Shown: positions 42,426 through 51,685 of the stretch, in pieces | How the letters are laid out: the number at the start of each line of letters is the position of its first letter | Numbering within the stretch: position 1 is the first letter of the stretch | From: CAWEPK01 sp963835595 | GTDB lineage: Bacteria; Desulfobacterota; Syntrophorhabdia; Syntrophorhabdales; WCHB1-27 | DNA length: 64,000 nucleotides | Assembly (NCBI GenBank): GCA_963835595.1 | Contig: CAWIGL010000002.1 | Coordinates: 248,001 to 312,000, forward strand | Direction of reading: 5' to 3' | Position numbers and translations under genes: made by a program | The notes under the pieces: model-generated | The model's database searches: none | Told to the model about the DNA's origin: nothing | Seen by the model: the letters and a program-made list of their open reading frames with translations, nothing else

Positions 42426-43733
42426 CTATCCCACGCCCATCAGCTTGGCAGGGAGCCACGTAGCGAGTCCCGGAAAAAGATACACAATAATCCCGCCAAC
42501 AACGAGACTTATCAGGAAGGGGTATACACCGGAATATATCACGCCAAAGGGTGTCTTCGTAATATTCTTTACAACAAATACATTGATTGCTACCGGGGGA
42601 ATAACCACGCCTACCATTACGGTAATGCCAATCATTATACCGAACCATAGCGGGTTATAGCCGAGCTTTTGAATGACAGGATAAAAGATAGGCGTAGCAA
42701 GAATCATAAATGCAAGGTCGTCAATGAAGGAACCGCCCAGGTTATAAATGAAAAATATAAGGATCATTATAATGCTCGAATGCACGGGAAGAGAGACAAT
42801 CCAGTCAGCGGTCACCATAGGTATTTTTGTTACAGCGATAAAATGACCGAGCACGGTGGAGCCGGCAATCAGAAAAAGTACCATACAGGCGGTTCTCACA
42901 GATTCCATAATAGATTTTACAAATCCTTTGAAGTCAAGGTCTCTTTTTAGGACAGTTAAAAGAAGGACAAGAAAGGTTCCAACGCTGCCCGCCTCTGTGG
43001 GTGTAAAAAACCCCTTTAGAATTCCCCCTATCACAAGAAGGAAAATGAGAACAACCCATGTTACCTCCGGGAGCGATCTTATTCTCTGACCCCATGTGGA
43101 TTTCGCCCCCGCGGGCCGAAGGGCCGGGCTCATCTTACACCACCCGTATATGACGAATAGAAAAAACAGGGCAATAAGGAGGCCCGGGAATATTCCTGCG
43201 AGGAACAGTCTACCGATTGACTGGTCGGTAATAATACCAAACACAATGAGCGTCACACTCGGCGGAAGCAAAATCCCGAGTGTTCCAACGGTAGCGACAA
43301 TTCCTGTAGATAGTCTCTTATCATAACCGTAACGGTCCATTTCAGGGACGGCAACACTTGCAAAGGTCGCCGCAGTAGCAGGTGAAGATCCGCAGATTGA
43401 CTTGAAAATAGTTGCCCCACCCACTGTCGCCATGGCGAGTCCGCCCGGAACATGACCTATAAATTTATATGCCGTATCGAATAACCTCTTTGCAATGCCC
43501 GAGTTAAAGGCAATCTGGCCCATTAAAACGAAGAGAGGGATAACCGTAAAGCCGTAGGAGTCAAAGACATCAAAGATATCCTTTGCCAGTAGATTTAATG
43601 CTGCGTGAAAGGATATAAGATAACCAAATCCGAGAAAACCTATAAGAATCATGGCAAATGCCAGTTCAATACCTGTGAGAAATAACACCAATACCATTAT
43701 CAGACCTATGATTCCTACGATGACCTCATTCAT
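42426..43733 (-). CDS. dctM: TRAP transporter large permease, DctM family (island B)
   Basis: A 435-aa inner-membrane protein, clear paralogue of 17053-18354 (GGATIFKSICGSSPATAATF, GGSFIDDLAFMILATPIFYP). The start at 43733 overlaps dctQ by 8 bp, exactly as in island A. It forms the transport core with DctQ at 43726 and DctP at 39677. Confidence 0.95.
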   Translation of the reverse strand: MNEVIVGIIGLIMVLVLFLTGIELAFAMILIGFLGFGYLISFHAALNLLAKDIFDVFDSYGFTVIPLFVLMGQIAFNSGIAKRLFDTAYKFIGHVPGGLAMATVGGATIFKSICGSSPATAATFASVAVPEMDRYGYDKRLSTGIVATVGTLGILLPPSVTLIVFGIITDQSIGRLFLAGIFPGLLIALFFLFVIYGWCKMSPALRPAGAKSTWGQRIRSLPEVTWVVLIFLLVIGGILKGFFTPTEAGSVGTFLVLLLTVLKRDLDFKGFVKSIMESVRTACMVLFLIAGSTVLGHFIAVTKIPMVTADWIVSLPVHSSIIMILIFFIYNLGGSFIDDLAFMILATPIFYPVIQKLGYNPLWFGIMIGITVMVGVVIPPVAINVFVVKNITKTPFGVIYSGVYPFLISLVVGGIIVYLFPGLATWLPAKLMGVG

Positions 43734-44208
43734 GTTTTTCACCTGCGACCTTTAAAATGTCACAAAATAAGACGAGGCACTGTACGAGGCAGCAAACCCC
43801 TAATCCGTAGGCAACAGGGTAAAACGGCAGCTGGCGTGTCGAGGTAACCTCCCCTGATCTGTAAAGGTCCATGCCCAATTTGAACAGGTTCCATCCTATT
43901 AACAAGAACAAGCCGATGCCTATACATCTCGTAGCGATATTAAAGGCGTTTTGCACCTTTTTGGAGAACCAATCGATAAAAAAATCCACAAAGATATGGC
44001 CTCCGAGCCATGATGTGATAGGGACGCCAAACCCTATTACGACGGCTCCACCCAGTGCGACCAATTCAAAGGTGCCGACAATAGGATGCCCGAAGAGTCG
44101 CATAGCAACATCGGCTACGGTGAGAAACATAATAAAGGCCAAGGCAACCCCGGCAATTGCTTGCATCCATTTGCTCAGCCTCTCAACAACGCCAAAAAAT
44201 CCAGCCAT
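43726..44208 (-). CDS. dctQ: TRAP transporter small permease, DctQ family (island B)
   Basis: A 160-aa, four-helix membrane protein (ALAFIMFLTVADVAMRLFG, GAVVIGFGVPITSWLGGHIF). The start at 44208 has CAGGAGGGGAGG upstream. It is the first gene after ligase 4, across a 112-bp gap that contains a hairpin. Confidence 0.93.
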   Translation of the reverse strand: MAGFFGVVERLSKWMQAIAGVALAFIMFLTVADVAMRLFGHPIVGTFELVALGGAVVIGFGVPITSWLGGHIFVDFFIDWFSKKVQNAFNIATRCIGIGLFLLIGWNLFKLGMDLYRSGEVTSTRQLPFYPVAYGLGVCCLVQCLVLFCDILKVAGEKHE

Positions 44209-44280
44209 GCCTCCCCTCCTGAGATACGTGATATTTTGATTTGCCCGCTTGGTTGAGCATCACCACAGGACCTGATATTC

Positions 44281-44311
44281 AGCGGGGCGTAACCGTCAGT
44301 CACGTCCCGCT
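44281..44311 (+). other. Hairpin between ligase 4 and dctQ
   Basis: AGCGGGGCGT and ACGTCCCGCT pair with one mismatch. A T-run (TTTTT) follows on the plus strand only, so on the leftward transcript it would be a processing or stability element rather than an intrinsic terminator. Confidence 0.5.
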
Positions 44312-44320
44312 TTTTGATTT

Positions 44321-45928
44321 TCACTGGTGGTCGCTCCACTTGCCGTATCTCTCCCGTAGAACCCTGTGGAGTATCTTGCCCGGTCCTGACCTCGGCATCT
44401 CCTGTTCCTTGATAAAGATGATATTCTTCGGGACCTTGTAGCCGGCGATTTTGCCCTTACAGTATCCTGTAATCTCCTCAGGCGCGGCTGTCTGTCCTTC
44501 GTGGAGCACAACTACTGCGCTAACCTGCTCGCCCCATTTCTCGTGGGGTATGCCGATGACCGCCACGTCCTTCACCTTGGGATGGCTGCCGACTACATTC
44601 TCCACCTCGGAGGGGAAGACGTTCTCCCCGCCGGTGATAATCATGTTTGCCTTGCGGTCGACGAGGAACATATAACCGTCTTCGTCTCTCTTGCCCAGGT
44701 CGCCGGACCCGAAGTATTCTCCCTTCATGGCCGCAGCAGTCCTGTCAGGCTCCTTCCAATATCCCTCGAAGAGCATGGAATTTCTGGTATGGACCTCGCC
44801 AACCTCTCCCGGTTTGGTAACAAGGTTCCCTTCGTCATCATAGAGCCTGATCACATCCGAGAGGATCACCTCACGGCCGCAAGAGCCGAGCTTTGTGAGC
44901 TGCTCCTCAGGCTTCAGGATCGTTGCTATGCCTGATTCCGTGCAGCCGTAGGCCTCCCAGAGCCGTGAGTTGGGGAACATCTCGAGAATGCCCAGCTTGG
45001 TGTCCCTTCTGGCAGGCGCGGATGAGATGAGAGCCTTCTTGAAACTGGTGAGATCATATTTCTTTTTCACCTCATCGGGAAGGGCAAGCAGCATGATGTA
45101 GTGGGTGGGCACAAGGGAGGTGAAGGTAACCTTGTGATCGGAGAAGGTCTTGAGGAGATTCTCAGGGTCGAAGCTCACCATGTTGTAACACATCACGGTG
45201 CCGCCGACCCACGTTACAACAAAGGAATAGATGAGTGAGTTTATGTGGCAGCAGGGCATGACAAGGAGGTTCGTATCTGTGAATTCGAACTGGTACTCAT
45301 AGATGGAAATCACATACTCCGAGAAGAGGTTTGCGTGGCTCTTCATTACGCCCTTCGCCTTTCCCGTCGTGCCTCCCGTGTACATAATGACCCAGATATC
45401 GTCCTCCCTTACATCAACCGAGGGCTCTTCGGGGCTCGCCTTTGCAAGGGCCTCTTCATAGGGGATGTACCCGTCGTATGTCTCTGAACCCGCGGCAAAG
45501 GAGATGTACTTCTCGACGGTAGGGAGGTTCTTCTTCATTCCATTGACCGTGGTGATCCAGGGGTATTCCTTTCCATTGGCAGGATCCTTTCCGCCCTGAA
45601 CGATAAAGACCTTTGCCTCGCAGTGGTTGATGTTGTACTCCATCTCGGCAGCCGACAGCCTGAACATGATGGGCACACAGATGAAGCCCCCCTTCGCCGC
45701 TGCTGCATAGATGTCCATCCATTCCACGCAGTTGTAGGCAAGGGCCGAGAACCTGTCCCCCTTCTTCATGCCCATGTCGGCCAGGGCATTGGCAAGCCGG
45801 CATGATCTCTCGTTCCACTGAGCAAAAGTGAATTCCTTGTACAGGTCCTTTGCACCGATCTTGTTGGGCCACTTAAAGGCGTTGACCCTCAAGACATCCT
45901 TTGCCGTCAACCATCGTCCGTTATTCAT
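44321..45928 (-). CDS. AMP-forming acyl-CoA ligase (island B, ligase 4)
   Basis: A 535-aa paralogue of ligase 1 (23441-25048), gap-free and nearly 90% identical by eye. P-loop MYTGGTTGKAKGVMKS, hinge FLVDRKANMIITGGENVFPS, catalytic Lys RSGPGKILHRVLRE. In island A this ligase follows the BcrC/BcrB-like genes; here it follows iorB, so the gene order has been reshuffled. GAGGGAC precedes the ATG. Confidence 0.93.
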   Translation of the reverse strand: MNNGRWLTAKDVLRVNAFKWPNKIGAKDLYKEFTFAQWNERSCRLANALADMGMKKGDRFSALAYNCVEWMDIYAAAAKGGFICVPIMFRLSAAEMEYNINHCEAKVFIVQGGKDPANGKEYPWITTVNGMKKNLPTVEKYISFAAGSETYDGYIPYEEALAKASPEEPSVDVREDDIWVIMYTGGTTGKAKGVMKSHANLFSEYVISIYEYQFEFTDTNLLVMPCCHINSLIYSFVVTWVGGTVMCYNMVSFDPENLLKTFSDHKVTFTSLVPTHYIMLLALPDEVKKKYDLTSFKKALISSAPARRDTKLGILEMFPNSRLWEAYGCTESGIATILKPEEQLTKLGSCGREVILSDVIRLYDDEGNLVTKPGEVGEVHTRNSMLFEGYWKEPDRTAAAMKGEYFGSGDLGKRDEDGYMFLVDRKANMIITGGENVFPSEVENVVGSHPKVKDVAVIGIPHEKWGEQVSAVVVLHEGQTAAPEEITGYCKGKIAGYKVPKNIIFIKEQEMPRSGPGKILHRVLRERYGKWSDHQ

Positions 45929-46029
45929 TTACGGTCCCTCACTAAATACGTTTCTTAGAAATCCTCATCCCTCCGGGAATATTCCGACACGCTCCCGGCC
46001 TTCAAGAACTATTGTGAATAACACCCTCG

Positions 46030-46614
46030 TCAAAATTTCATCGCTCTCCCTGTCTCAAAGGCTTTAAGGTTGAGATCGAGCATCTTTTTTCCAAACCGTC
46101 GGATCATAACCTCTTTCCATGTCTTTTCCGGAAGATCAAGCAGTCTTGACAACACACCGAGCAGCAGCGTATTAACCAACAGCTCGCTTCCAAGCTCTAT
46201 TGCCTTTTGCAAGGCGTTCAGGGTTATTACCGTGCGTTTGCCATCCTGTAATTTCTCCTTGATATTGTCCGGGTACTGGATCTTGAGGAAGTGGGCGATG
46301 GGAGGCACGATCTTTTGCTCGTTAACAACAATAGTGCCATTCGGGCGCAGATACTCGACGGCCCGCAAGGCTTCGACCGCTTCAAAAGCCAGGATATAGT
46401 CCGCCTCGCCCTTCGCTATGACGGGAGACGTGATATTTTTTCCGAAGCGGACATGGCTCGCGATGACGCCGCCCCGCTGCGACATGCCGTGGACCTCGCC
46501 CTTCTTTACGTCGTGGCCTGCAGCCAGGGCGACCTCGGCGGTGATCTCCGTCGCCATGACCGCGCCCTGACCGCCGACACCCACCACCAGGACATTCGTC
46601 GCTTTCTCCTTCAT
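46030..46614 (-). CDS. iorB: Indolepyruvate:ferredoxin oxidoreductase beta subunit (copy 2)
   Basis: 194 aa from ATG 46614. Residues 1 to about 116 are DNA-identical to copy 1; the C-terminal part differs (for example NALQKAIELGSELLVNTLLL against DALGKAKEVGSELLINTLLL). Same role with IorA copy 2. The hybrid nature suggests recent conversion of this copy by the island A copy, or an assembly join. Confidence 0.92.
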   Translation of the reverse strand: MKEKATNVLVVGVGGQGAVMATEITAEVALAAGHDVKKGEVHGMSQRGGVIASHVRFGKNITSPVIAKGEADYILAFEAVEALRAVEYLRPNGTIVVNEQKIVPPIAHFLKIQYPDNIKEKLQDGKRTVITLNALQKAIELGSELLVNTLLLGVLSRLLDLPEKTWKEVMIRRFGKKMLDLNLKAFETGRAMKF

Positions 46615-46963
46615 TGTATGCACCCCCTCTCCATTAGTTTGCCAGCTCGATGGCCTTGGCGTTGCAGAACTGCGCGCACACGGAGCAGCCCGTGCAGACG
46701 GCTGCGTCGATGAACCTGGCCTTCTCGCCCTTCTTCGACTTACCGGCCGCCTGATCGGATATGCCCAATGCCGGGCAGCCTGTAGACATGCAGACGCCGC
46801 AGCCCGTGCACTTCTCGGCAAGGACCGTATACGGCGTGGTCTTGATCTTCTTCGGCATCAGGGCGCAAGGACGGCTCGTTATGAGGACCGCCGGACCTTT
46901 AAAGGCAATCGCCTCCTTGAGGCCCTCGATGCAGCCTTTGACGTCGTAAGGATCGACGTGCTT
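46267..46963. repeat. 697-bp block identical to 31348-32044
   Basis: Partner of the block in island A. The surrounding island B sequence is lower in GC and differs at many synonymous sites, while the block has island A base composition. If conversion occurred, A was the likely donor. Confidence 0.9.
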
Positions 46964-48454
46964 TACAAATTTCACGCCGACTCCTCTCACGAGGGCCTCC
47001 AGGTCCACAATGGCGGCTGGTGATCCATTTGCCCTGAATCCGCTCTCCGCAGCCGGCTGGCCGCCCGTCATGGCGGTGATCCGGTTATCCAGTATGACAA
47101 TTGTAATATTTGCGTTCGTGTAGACCGCATCATACAAAGGCGTCATTCCCGAATGGATAAAGGTTCCGTCCCCAAGGGCCGCGATAATCGGCTTGTCGCT
47201 TCCCCCGACCTTAGCCATCCCCACAGCGTTGCCGATGCTTGCCCCCATGCAGATGCATGTATGGATAGCGCTGATGGGTGGAGCAAAAGCGAGTGTATAG
47301 CAACCGATATCGGAATAGACGTTAACATCCATTTTCTTAAATGCCAGGAACATGCCCCTGTGAGGACATCCAGGACACATGACCGGGGGACGGGGCGGGG
47401 CATCTATTCTCTCAGCGATCACAGGCGCGGGCTTTTCCATTGGAATTCCGGCTTTTGTCAACCCTGCCCGGATAACGTCAGGGTCCAATTCTCCCTGAAT
47501 TCTAAAATAGTCCATGCCGATGAAATCGTGTATCCCCATGATCTGTATTTCCTCTTCAAAGAAAGGACGGGTTTCTTCGATGACCACTAATTTTTTCACC
47601 TTGGAGGCGAAGTCCTTGACCATCTTTCTGGGAACAGGGAAAGAGATGCCCAGCTTCAGATAGCTTGCTTCAGGGATAACACGTTTTGCATAGTAGTAGG
47701 CTATCCCCGAAGTAATAATCCCGACCTCTTTGCTGTTCCATTCCACCTTGTTAAGGGGGGATGTTTCCACATATTCTCTAAGTGCTGCGAGCCTCTTAAC
47801 GACCTCCGCTTCCCTCGGAATAGCCGTGCTCGGTATGATCACGTATTTACCTGGATTCCTCTCAAATCCCTTGACGGGGTATTCTTGACGGGGATAAAGA
47901 TCGACTATCGTCTTGGAGTGAGAAACCCTTGTTGTTGACTTTATAACGACGGGGGTATCAAATTTTTCGCTGAGGGCAAGGGCCTCGCCCACATACTCTT
48001 TTGCCTCCATGCTGTCGCTGGGATCTAAGCAGGGAACCCTGGCCAATTTTGCATACATGCGCGTATCGTCCTCGGTTTGAGAACTGTGCTGTCCCGGATC
48101 GTCACAGGCAACCAGCACGATCCCGCCCGGTGTCCCCGTATGCGACCAGTTGATGAAGGCATCCAAGGCCACGCTGACGCCTGGTTGCTTCATGGACACC
48201 ATCGTTCTTGCGCCGGCCATAGCTGACCCGATGCCGATCTCAAAGGCCGTCTTTTCGTTGGCTGCCCAATCCGCTATAATTTCCTCATACGCAGCTACAT
48301 TCAGAAGAATCTCGGAAGCAGGTGTGCCCGGATAAGAAGAAGCGAGAACGACGCCGGCCTCATAAGCTCCTCTTGCAAAGGCTTCATTCCCGGAAAGCAG
48401 CTCCCGGCCTTCAGATTTTTGTTCTCCTTTTTTTCCCTCAACCGATTTACTCAT
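46634..48454 (-). CDS. iorA: Indolepyruvate:ferredoxin oxidoreductase alpha subunit (copy 2), intact
   Basis: A 606-aa uninterrupted IorA. N-terminal pyrimidine/transketolase-like domain (LLSGNEAFARGAYEAGV, MKQPGVSVALDAFINWSHTG), central domain, thiamin-diphosphate site (GDGTFIHSGMTPLYDA) and C-terminal double [4Fe-4S] ferredoxin domain (CTGCGVCMSTGCP, CTGCSVCAQFC). AGGAGGCAAGAG precedes the ATG. It starts 51 bp after the metallo-hydrolase stop and is followed by iorB after 19 bp. Confidence 0.95.
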   Translation of the reverse strand: MSKSVEGKKGEQKSEGRELLSGNEAFARGAYEAGVVLASSYPGTPASEILLNVAAYEEIIADWAANEKTAFEIGIGSAMAGARTMVSMKQPGVSVALDAFINWSHTGTPGGIVLVACDDPGQHSSQTEDDTRMYAKLARVPCLDPSDSMEAKEYVGEALALSEKFDTPVVIKSTTRVSHSKTIVDLYPRQEYPVKGFERNPGKYVIIPSTAIPREAEVVKRLAALREYVETSPLNKVEWNSKEVGIITSGIAYYYAKRVIPEASYLKLGISFPVPRKMVKDFASKVKKLVVIEETRPFFEEEIQIMGIHDFIGMDYFRIQGELDPDVIRAGLTKAGIPMEKPAPVIAERIDAPPRPPVMCPGCPHRGMFLAFKKMDVNVYSDIGCYTLAFAPPISAIHTCICMGASIGNAVGMAKVGGSDKPIIAALGDGTFIHSGMTPLYDAVYTNANITIVILDNRITAMTGGQPAAESGFRANGSPAAIVDLEALVRGVGVKFVKHVDPYDVKGCIEGLKEAIAFKGPAVLITSRPCALMPKKIKTTPYTVLAEKCTGCGVCMSTGCPALGISDQAAGKSKKGEKARFIDAAVCTGCSVCAQFCNAKAIELAN

Positions 48455-48505
48455 CTCTTGCCTCCTTAAAAAATGAATGTCATGGTCGATCTGGTAGATA
48501 TAAGC

Positions 48506-49288
48506 TCATCCAATATCCGCAATTCCCCCTATTGGAATATAAACGGTCTCAATGTGAGGATAACTCTTCTTCATGATCTCCATGAATGTCTCGACCTTTC
48601 TGTACGTGTCCTGAACAGGGAACTGTTTGATAAACTCCTCATATGCTTTCGGATTTGCTGCATCTGATGCGTGTTTGGGGAAATCGTGTGTCGGTATGAC
48701 CCACTTGCAGCCAATGGCGTTCGCCGCATAGGCAGCCTGGTCAGGCTCCATCATTAACAACCCGCATACGGGAAGAATGCAAATCTGGGGCTTAAAGTAA
48801 TCCCCGACTACGAATTTCATATCTGCTGCCAGTGCCGTATCTCCACTGATGTAGATCTTTTGTCCGTCCTCAAATTCAATGACGTACCCGGCAGCCATCC
48901 CAACCACTTCACTTCGCCCCCTATCGTCCATCACTGAACTGGTATGGGTGGCTGAAACCATCGTGAACTTGATTCCCTGGAAGTCAACGGTTGCACCGAA
49001 GTTGGTTGGAATCACATTCTTGACCCCTCGGCCCTGAAGGGAAAAGGCATACTCAAATTGGGCGATAACTGAAACGTTTTCGTTTTGTTGTGTAATCTCG
49101 TCGATTCCGGCGGCATGATCGAAGTGGGCATGAGTGATGGCTATTACATCGATCTCCTTCAGCTTCTCTGACGTTCTTTCCGTTATCGGCCATAGCGGAT
49201 CATTCGTTAACCAGGGGTCAACCATTATGATTTTCCCCTGAGGAGAAAATAACTTGTAACTGACTGTACTGAGCCTCTGAATCTTCAT
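48506..49288 (-). CDS. Metallo-beta-lactamase-fold hydrolase (UPF0173-like)
   Basis: A 260-aa metal-dependent hydrolase. Zinc motifs: THAHFDHAAG (HxHxDH), a later His in SATHTSSV, SGDTALAAD (metal-bridging Asp) and a last His in PTHDFPKH. The substrate is unknown; the fold includes thioesterases, lactonases and phosphodiesterases. A role on CoA thioesters would fit its place as first gene of the leftward island B unit, before iorA. GGGGGGGG precedes the ATG. Promoter at 49563-49534. Confidence 0.85.
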   Translation of the reverse strand: MKIQRLSTVSYKLFSPQGKIIMVDPWLTNDPLWPITERTSEKLKEIDVIAITHAHFDHAAGIDEITQQNENVSVIAQFEYAFSLQGRGVKNVIPTNFGATVDFQGIKFTMVSATHTSSVMDDRGRSEVVGMAAGYVIEFEDGQKIYISGDTALAADMKFVVGDYFKPQICILPVCGLLMMEPDQAAYAANAIGCKWVIPTHDFPKHASDAANPKAYEEFIKQFPVQDTYRKVETFMEIMKKSYPHIETVYIPIGGIADIG

Positions 49289-49508
49289 AGCCCCCCCCTC
49301 AAAAAAGCCTATTCACGTCAGGAATTGCCTGGCGTCTGGTATCCTGTCTACAAATAAGTTGAATAAGTCCTTACGTATCCGCCGGGATGGCATTCATAAT
49401 GGTTTTACATTTCAAGTAATCGAAGCGAGATAGCCTCCGGTAAAAGGTCATGTCATCCCTCTATACGTCGGCATCGATAATCAGGTTCTGAGCAAAAAGT
49501 GTACAGTC
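49289..49508. other. Leader of the island B operon, no gene seen
   Basis: About 245 bases separate the promoter at 49563-49534 from the metallo-hydrolase start. A small stem (CAGG-N5-CCTG near 49319-49332) is visible. No coding sequence recognised on either strand. Confidence 0.4.
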
Positions 49509-49563
49509 CTGTATAAAATATACAGACCTGTCTATTCTATCGATGTCGGCAAACTCTTGTCAA
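49509..49563 (-). promoter_or_regulatory. Leftward island B promoter with two palindromes
   Basis: Minus strand TTGACA (49563-49558), 18 bp, TAGAAT (49539-49534). Just downstream are AGACCTGTCT (49524-49533) and CTGTATAAAATATACAG (49509-49525). The layout (-35, 18 bp, -10, then a 10-bp palindrome) copies that of the TetR-2 promoter, so TetR-3 is the likely binder. Confidence 0.7.
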
Positions 49564-49621
49564 GCCTTTCTTTATGAAATTTTTTGCGTGCTGACATTTT
49601 CGATTTATTCTCAAATCATTA

Positions 49622-49651
49622 TTGACATGCAGCCCAAGCCCTTGCTATACT
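49622..49651 (+). promoter_or_regulatory. Promoter of TetR-3
   Basis: TTGACA (49622-49627), 18 bp, TATACT (49646-49651). The ATG at 49662 is 10 bases past the -10, so the transcript is leaderless or nearly so. Confidence 0.7.
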
Positions 49652-49661
49652 CCCAGAGAAG

Positions 49662-50273
49662 ATGGAAAAAAAAGAAAGAGCAAGAAGCCGGGAGAGCAAG
49701 GAAAAGATACTCCGGACCACCATGCAGGTCTTCCTGAAAAAAGGGAGCTACACGGCAACATCGACGACTGATATCTGCCGGGCGGCGAAGATTGGACGGC
49801 CGACCCTATATAACTATTTCAACAGTAAGAGAAACCTCTTCTACTCGCTCCACCTCGATCACATGGAGAAGGTGCTGAAGCCCTACCTCGATGAGGCTTC
49901 ATCGATCGATGACCCGCTCGCACGCCTCGTTTTTATGATTCACACGTTTACGGGAGAAGTGATAGGCCGCCACCCGGAGTTGAGGTTTCTCATCCATGAT
50001 ACCCTCGCCATCAAGGACGGGTATTTTAGGGACACCAGAAGGAAGTGGAAGCACCACTACCTTCTGCTGCGTTCCACTATTTCGGAGCTTCAGCAGCAGG
50101 GGAAGGCGCGCAAGGACATGAGCCCCTCTTACGCAGCCCTCTTTGTGCTCGGCATGATGACGTGGGGAACTTTCTGGCTGGACTTTCGGAGGCGGGAGGG
50201 AATCGACGAGATAGTGAAGTCGGCCGTCGATTTCGCCCTCGACGGGCTGAAAGTTAAGGCTCCTATCCCCTAA
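49662..50273 (+). CDS. TetR-family regulator (TetR-3) of island B
   Basis: A 203-aa TetR protein. HTH: YTATSTTDICRAAKIGRPTL then YNYFNSKRNLF. Ligand domain with HPELRFLIHDTLAIKDGYF and GMMTWGTFWLDFRRREGIDE, strongly like TetR-2. It is divergent from the metallo-hydrolase/iorAB operon and upstream of BcrC/BcrB-like copy 2, so it probably controls both directions. No ribosome site is seen, consistent with leaderless translation. Confidence 0.88.
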   Translation: MEKKERARSRESKEKILRTTMQVFLKKGSYTATSTTDICRAAKIGRPTLYNYFNSKRNLFYSLHLDHMEKVLKPYLDEASSIDDPLARLVFMIHTFTGEVIGRHPELRFLIHDTLAIKDGYFRDTRRKWKHHYLLLRSTISELQQQGKARKDMSPSYAALFVLGMMTWGTFWLDFRRREGIDEIVKSAVDFALDGLKVKAPIP

Positions 50274-50326
50274 GCTCTTTTGGCAAAAGAACGTTCCTGC
50301 TTACTGGGGGTAAACTTTCCAGACGC

Positions 50327-50467
50327 ATGACACTCGATGAAGTGCTCACCGGCAACCGCAAGAGGATCATAAGACAATGGAGCCGGACTCTGCAAGTCCC
50401 GTTCCGGCCGGAACTACCGGGACCAGCGGGAAAGGTATATTCATTAGAACCATTCACTATGCTTTAA
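50327..50467 (+). CDS. Doubtful small ORF (46 aa)
   Basis: ATG 50327 to TAA 50467. The first half, TLDEVLTGNRKRIIRQWSRTL, resembles the start of an RsbRD-N-type helical domain; the second half does not continue it. No clear ribosome site. It could be a gene remnant between TetR-3 and the BcrC-like gene. Confidence 0.2.
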   Translation: MTLDEVLTGNRKRIIRQWSRTLQVPFRPELPGPAGKVYSLEPFTML

Positions 50468-50506
50468 ACCGCCATAGATAAGGACCGGAATGAGTGGGGG
50501 AACAAT

Positions 50507-51660
50507 ATGAAACAGCAGACAAACGGTTTTGCAACGGCAGAAAAATACTACACAGAGTACGGGTCGAGGGCTAGGGAGTCAAAGGGGCCGGTGAAAAGGT
50601 TATTGGCTACCTGACCGCAATGGGCCCTGTAGAGATACTGACTGCAGCCGGTGTCGTGCCTTTCCGCCTCAAAGGGAACACCTCTGAAGCGATTACCAGG
50701 GGGGATACCTACATGGAGACAATCGTCTGTCCCTTCGTTCGCAACGTCTTCGACGCTGCGGTAAAGGGAAAATACGATTTTCTTGATGGTATAGTCTTGC
50801 CCCACCAGTGCGACAGCATAGACAGGACGAGCGATGTCTGGAGCTATAACCTCAATTTGCCGTATTTTCATTTTCTGAATGTTCCTCACATGACCGGAGA
50901 TGCGTCGCTTGAGTTCATGAGGGATATCCTTGGTATTTTTATACGTAGTCTCGAAAGATTCACGGGTATGAGAATCACAGACGAGGCATTAAGCAATTCC
51001 ATCAAGGCGCACAACGAAAACAGGCGCTTGATAAGGAACTTATATTCCCTGCGAAAGTCAAACCCGCCGCTTATTTCAGGAACGGAGATGATGAAAGTTC
51101 TGGTTGCAGCCATGAGTCTCCCGGTTCACGAATCGAATACCTTGATAGAAAGCGTGACGGCCGAGGCCAGGCAGAGGGGTGCTGCCAGTGTCGAGAAGAG
51201 AACCAGGATCATGCTTGTAGGGGACCAGATAGACGATACCGCAGTGACGAATATTATCGAAAATTCCGGGGCCTGGCTCGTAATGGACGACATATCGATC
51301 GGCGCTAAGATGCACTGGGCCGACGCCGATCCCACAGGCGATCCCGTGCATGCGATTGCCGAACGTATACTGAGAAAACTCAAATTACCCACGCTCGCGG
51401 AATCGGCAGCAACATACGATGAAAACGTGGAGTCGAGGTTCGGCCACCTGCAGCGCCGCATCGATGAGTTCAAGGTAGACGGGGTTATTCTCCTCGTCTA
51501 CAAATACTGTGACCCATACGGTTTTGAAGTTCCTTCAGTAAAGAACTTTATTGAATCGAAAGGGACCCCGGTCCTGTACATCGAGGATGAGTACTCCACC
51601 TCTGCGCTTGGAAGGGTGAAGACGAGGATAGAGGCGTTCTTGGAAATGATCCAATCATAG
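50507..51660 (+). CDS. BcrC/2-hydroxyacyl-CoA dehydratase-like subunit (island B), one frame break
   Basis: About 384 aa across two frames. ATG 50507 (GTGGGGGAAC upstream) gives MKQQTNGFATAEKYYTEYGS. At GGGG (50584-50587) a fifth G would continue as GAGEKVIGYLTAMGPVEILT, matching the island A copy (RSMGYISVVPLEILAAAG). The cluster cysteines are present in TIVCPFVRNVF, LPHQCDSIDRTSDVW and VYKYCDPYGFEVPS. It is transcribed rightward with the BcrB-like gene 25 bp downstream, opposite to the rest of island B. Confidence 0.85.
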
Positions 51661-51685
51661 ACTGCGAGAACCGAAGGGGAATCCC

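Noticed and set aside
44281..44311. Intrinsic terminator ending the ligase 4 transcript
   Set aside because: The T-run is on the plus strand only, while ligase 4 and dctQ are transcribed leftward.
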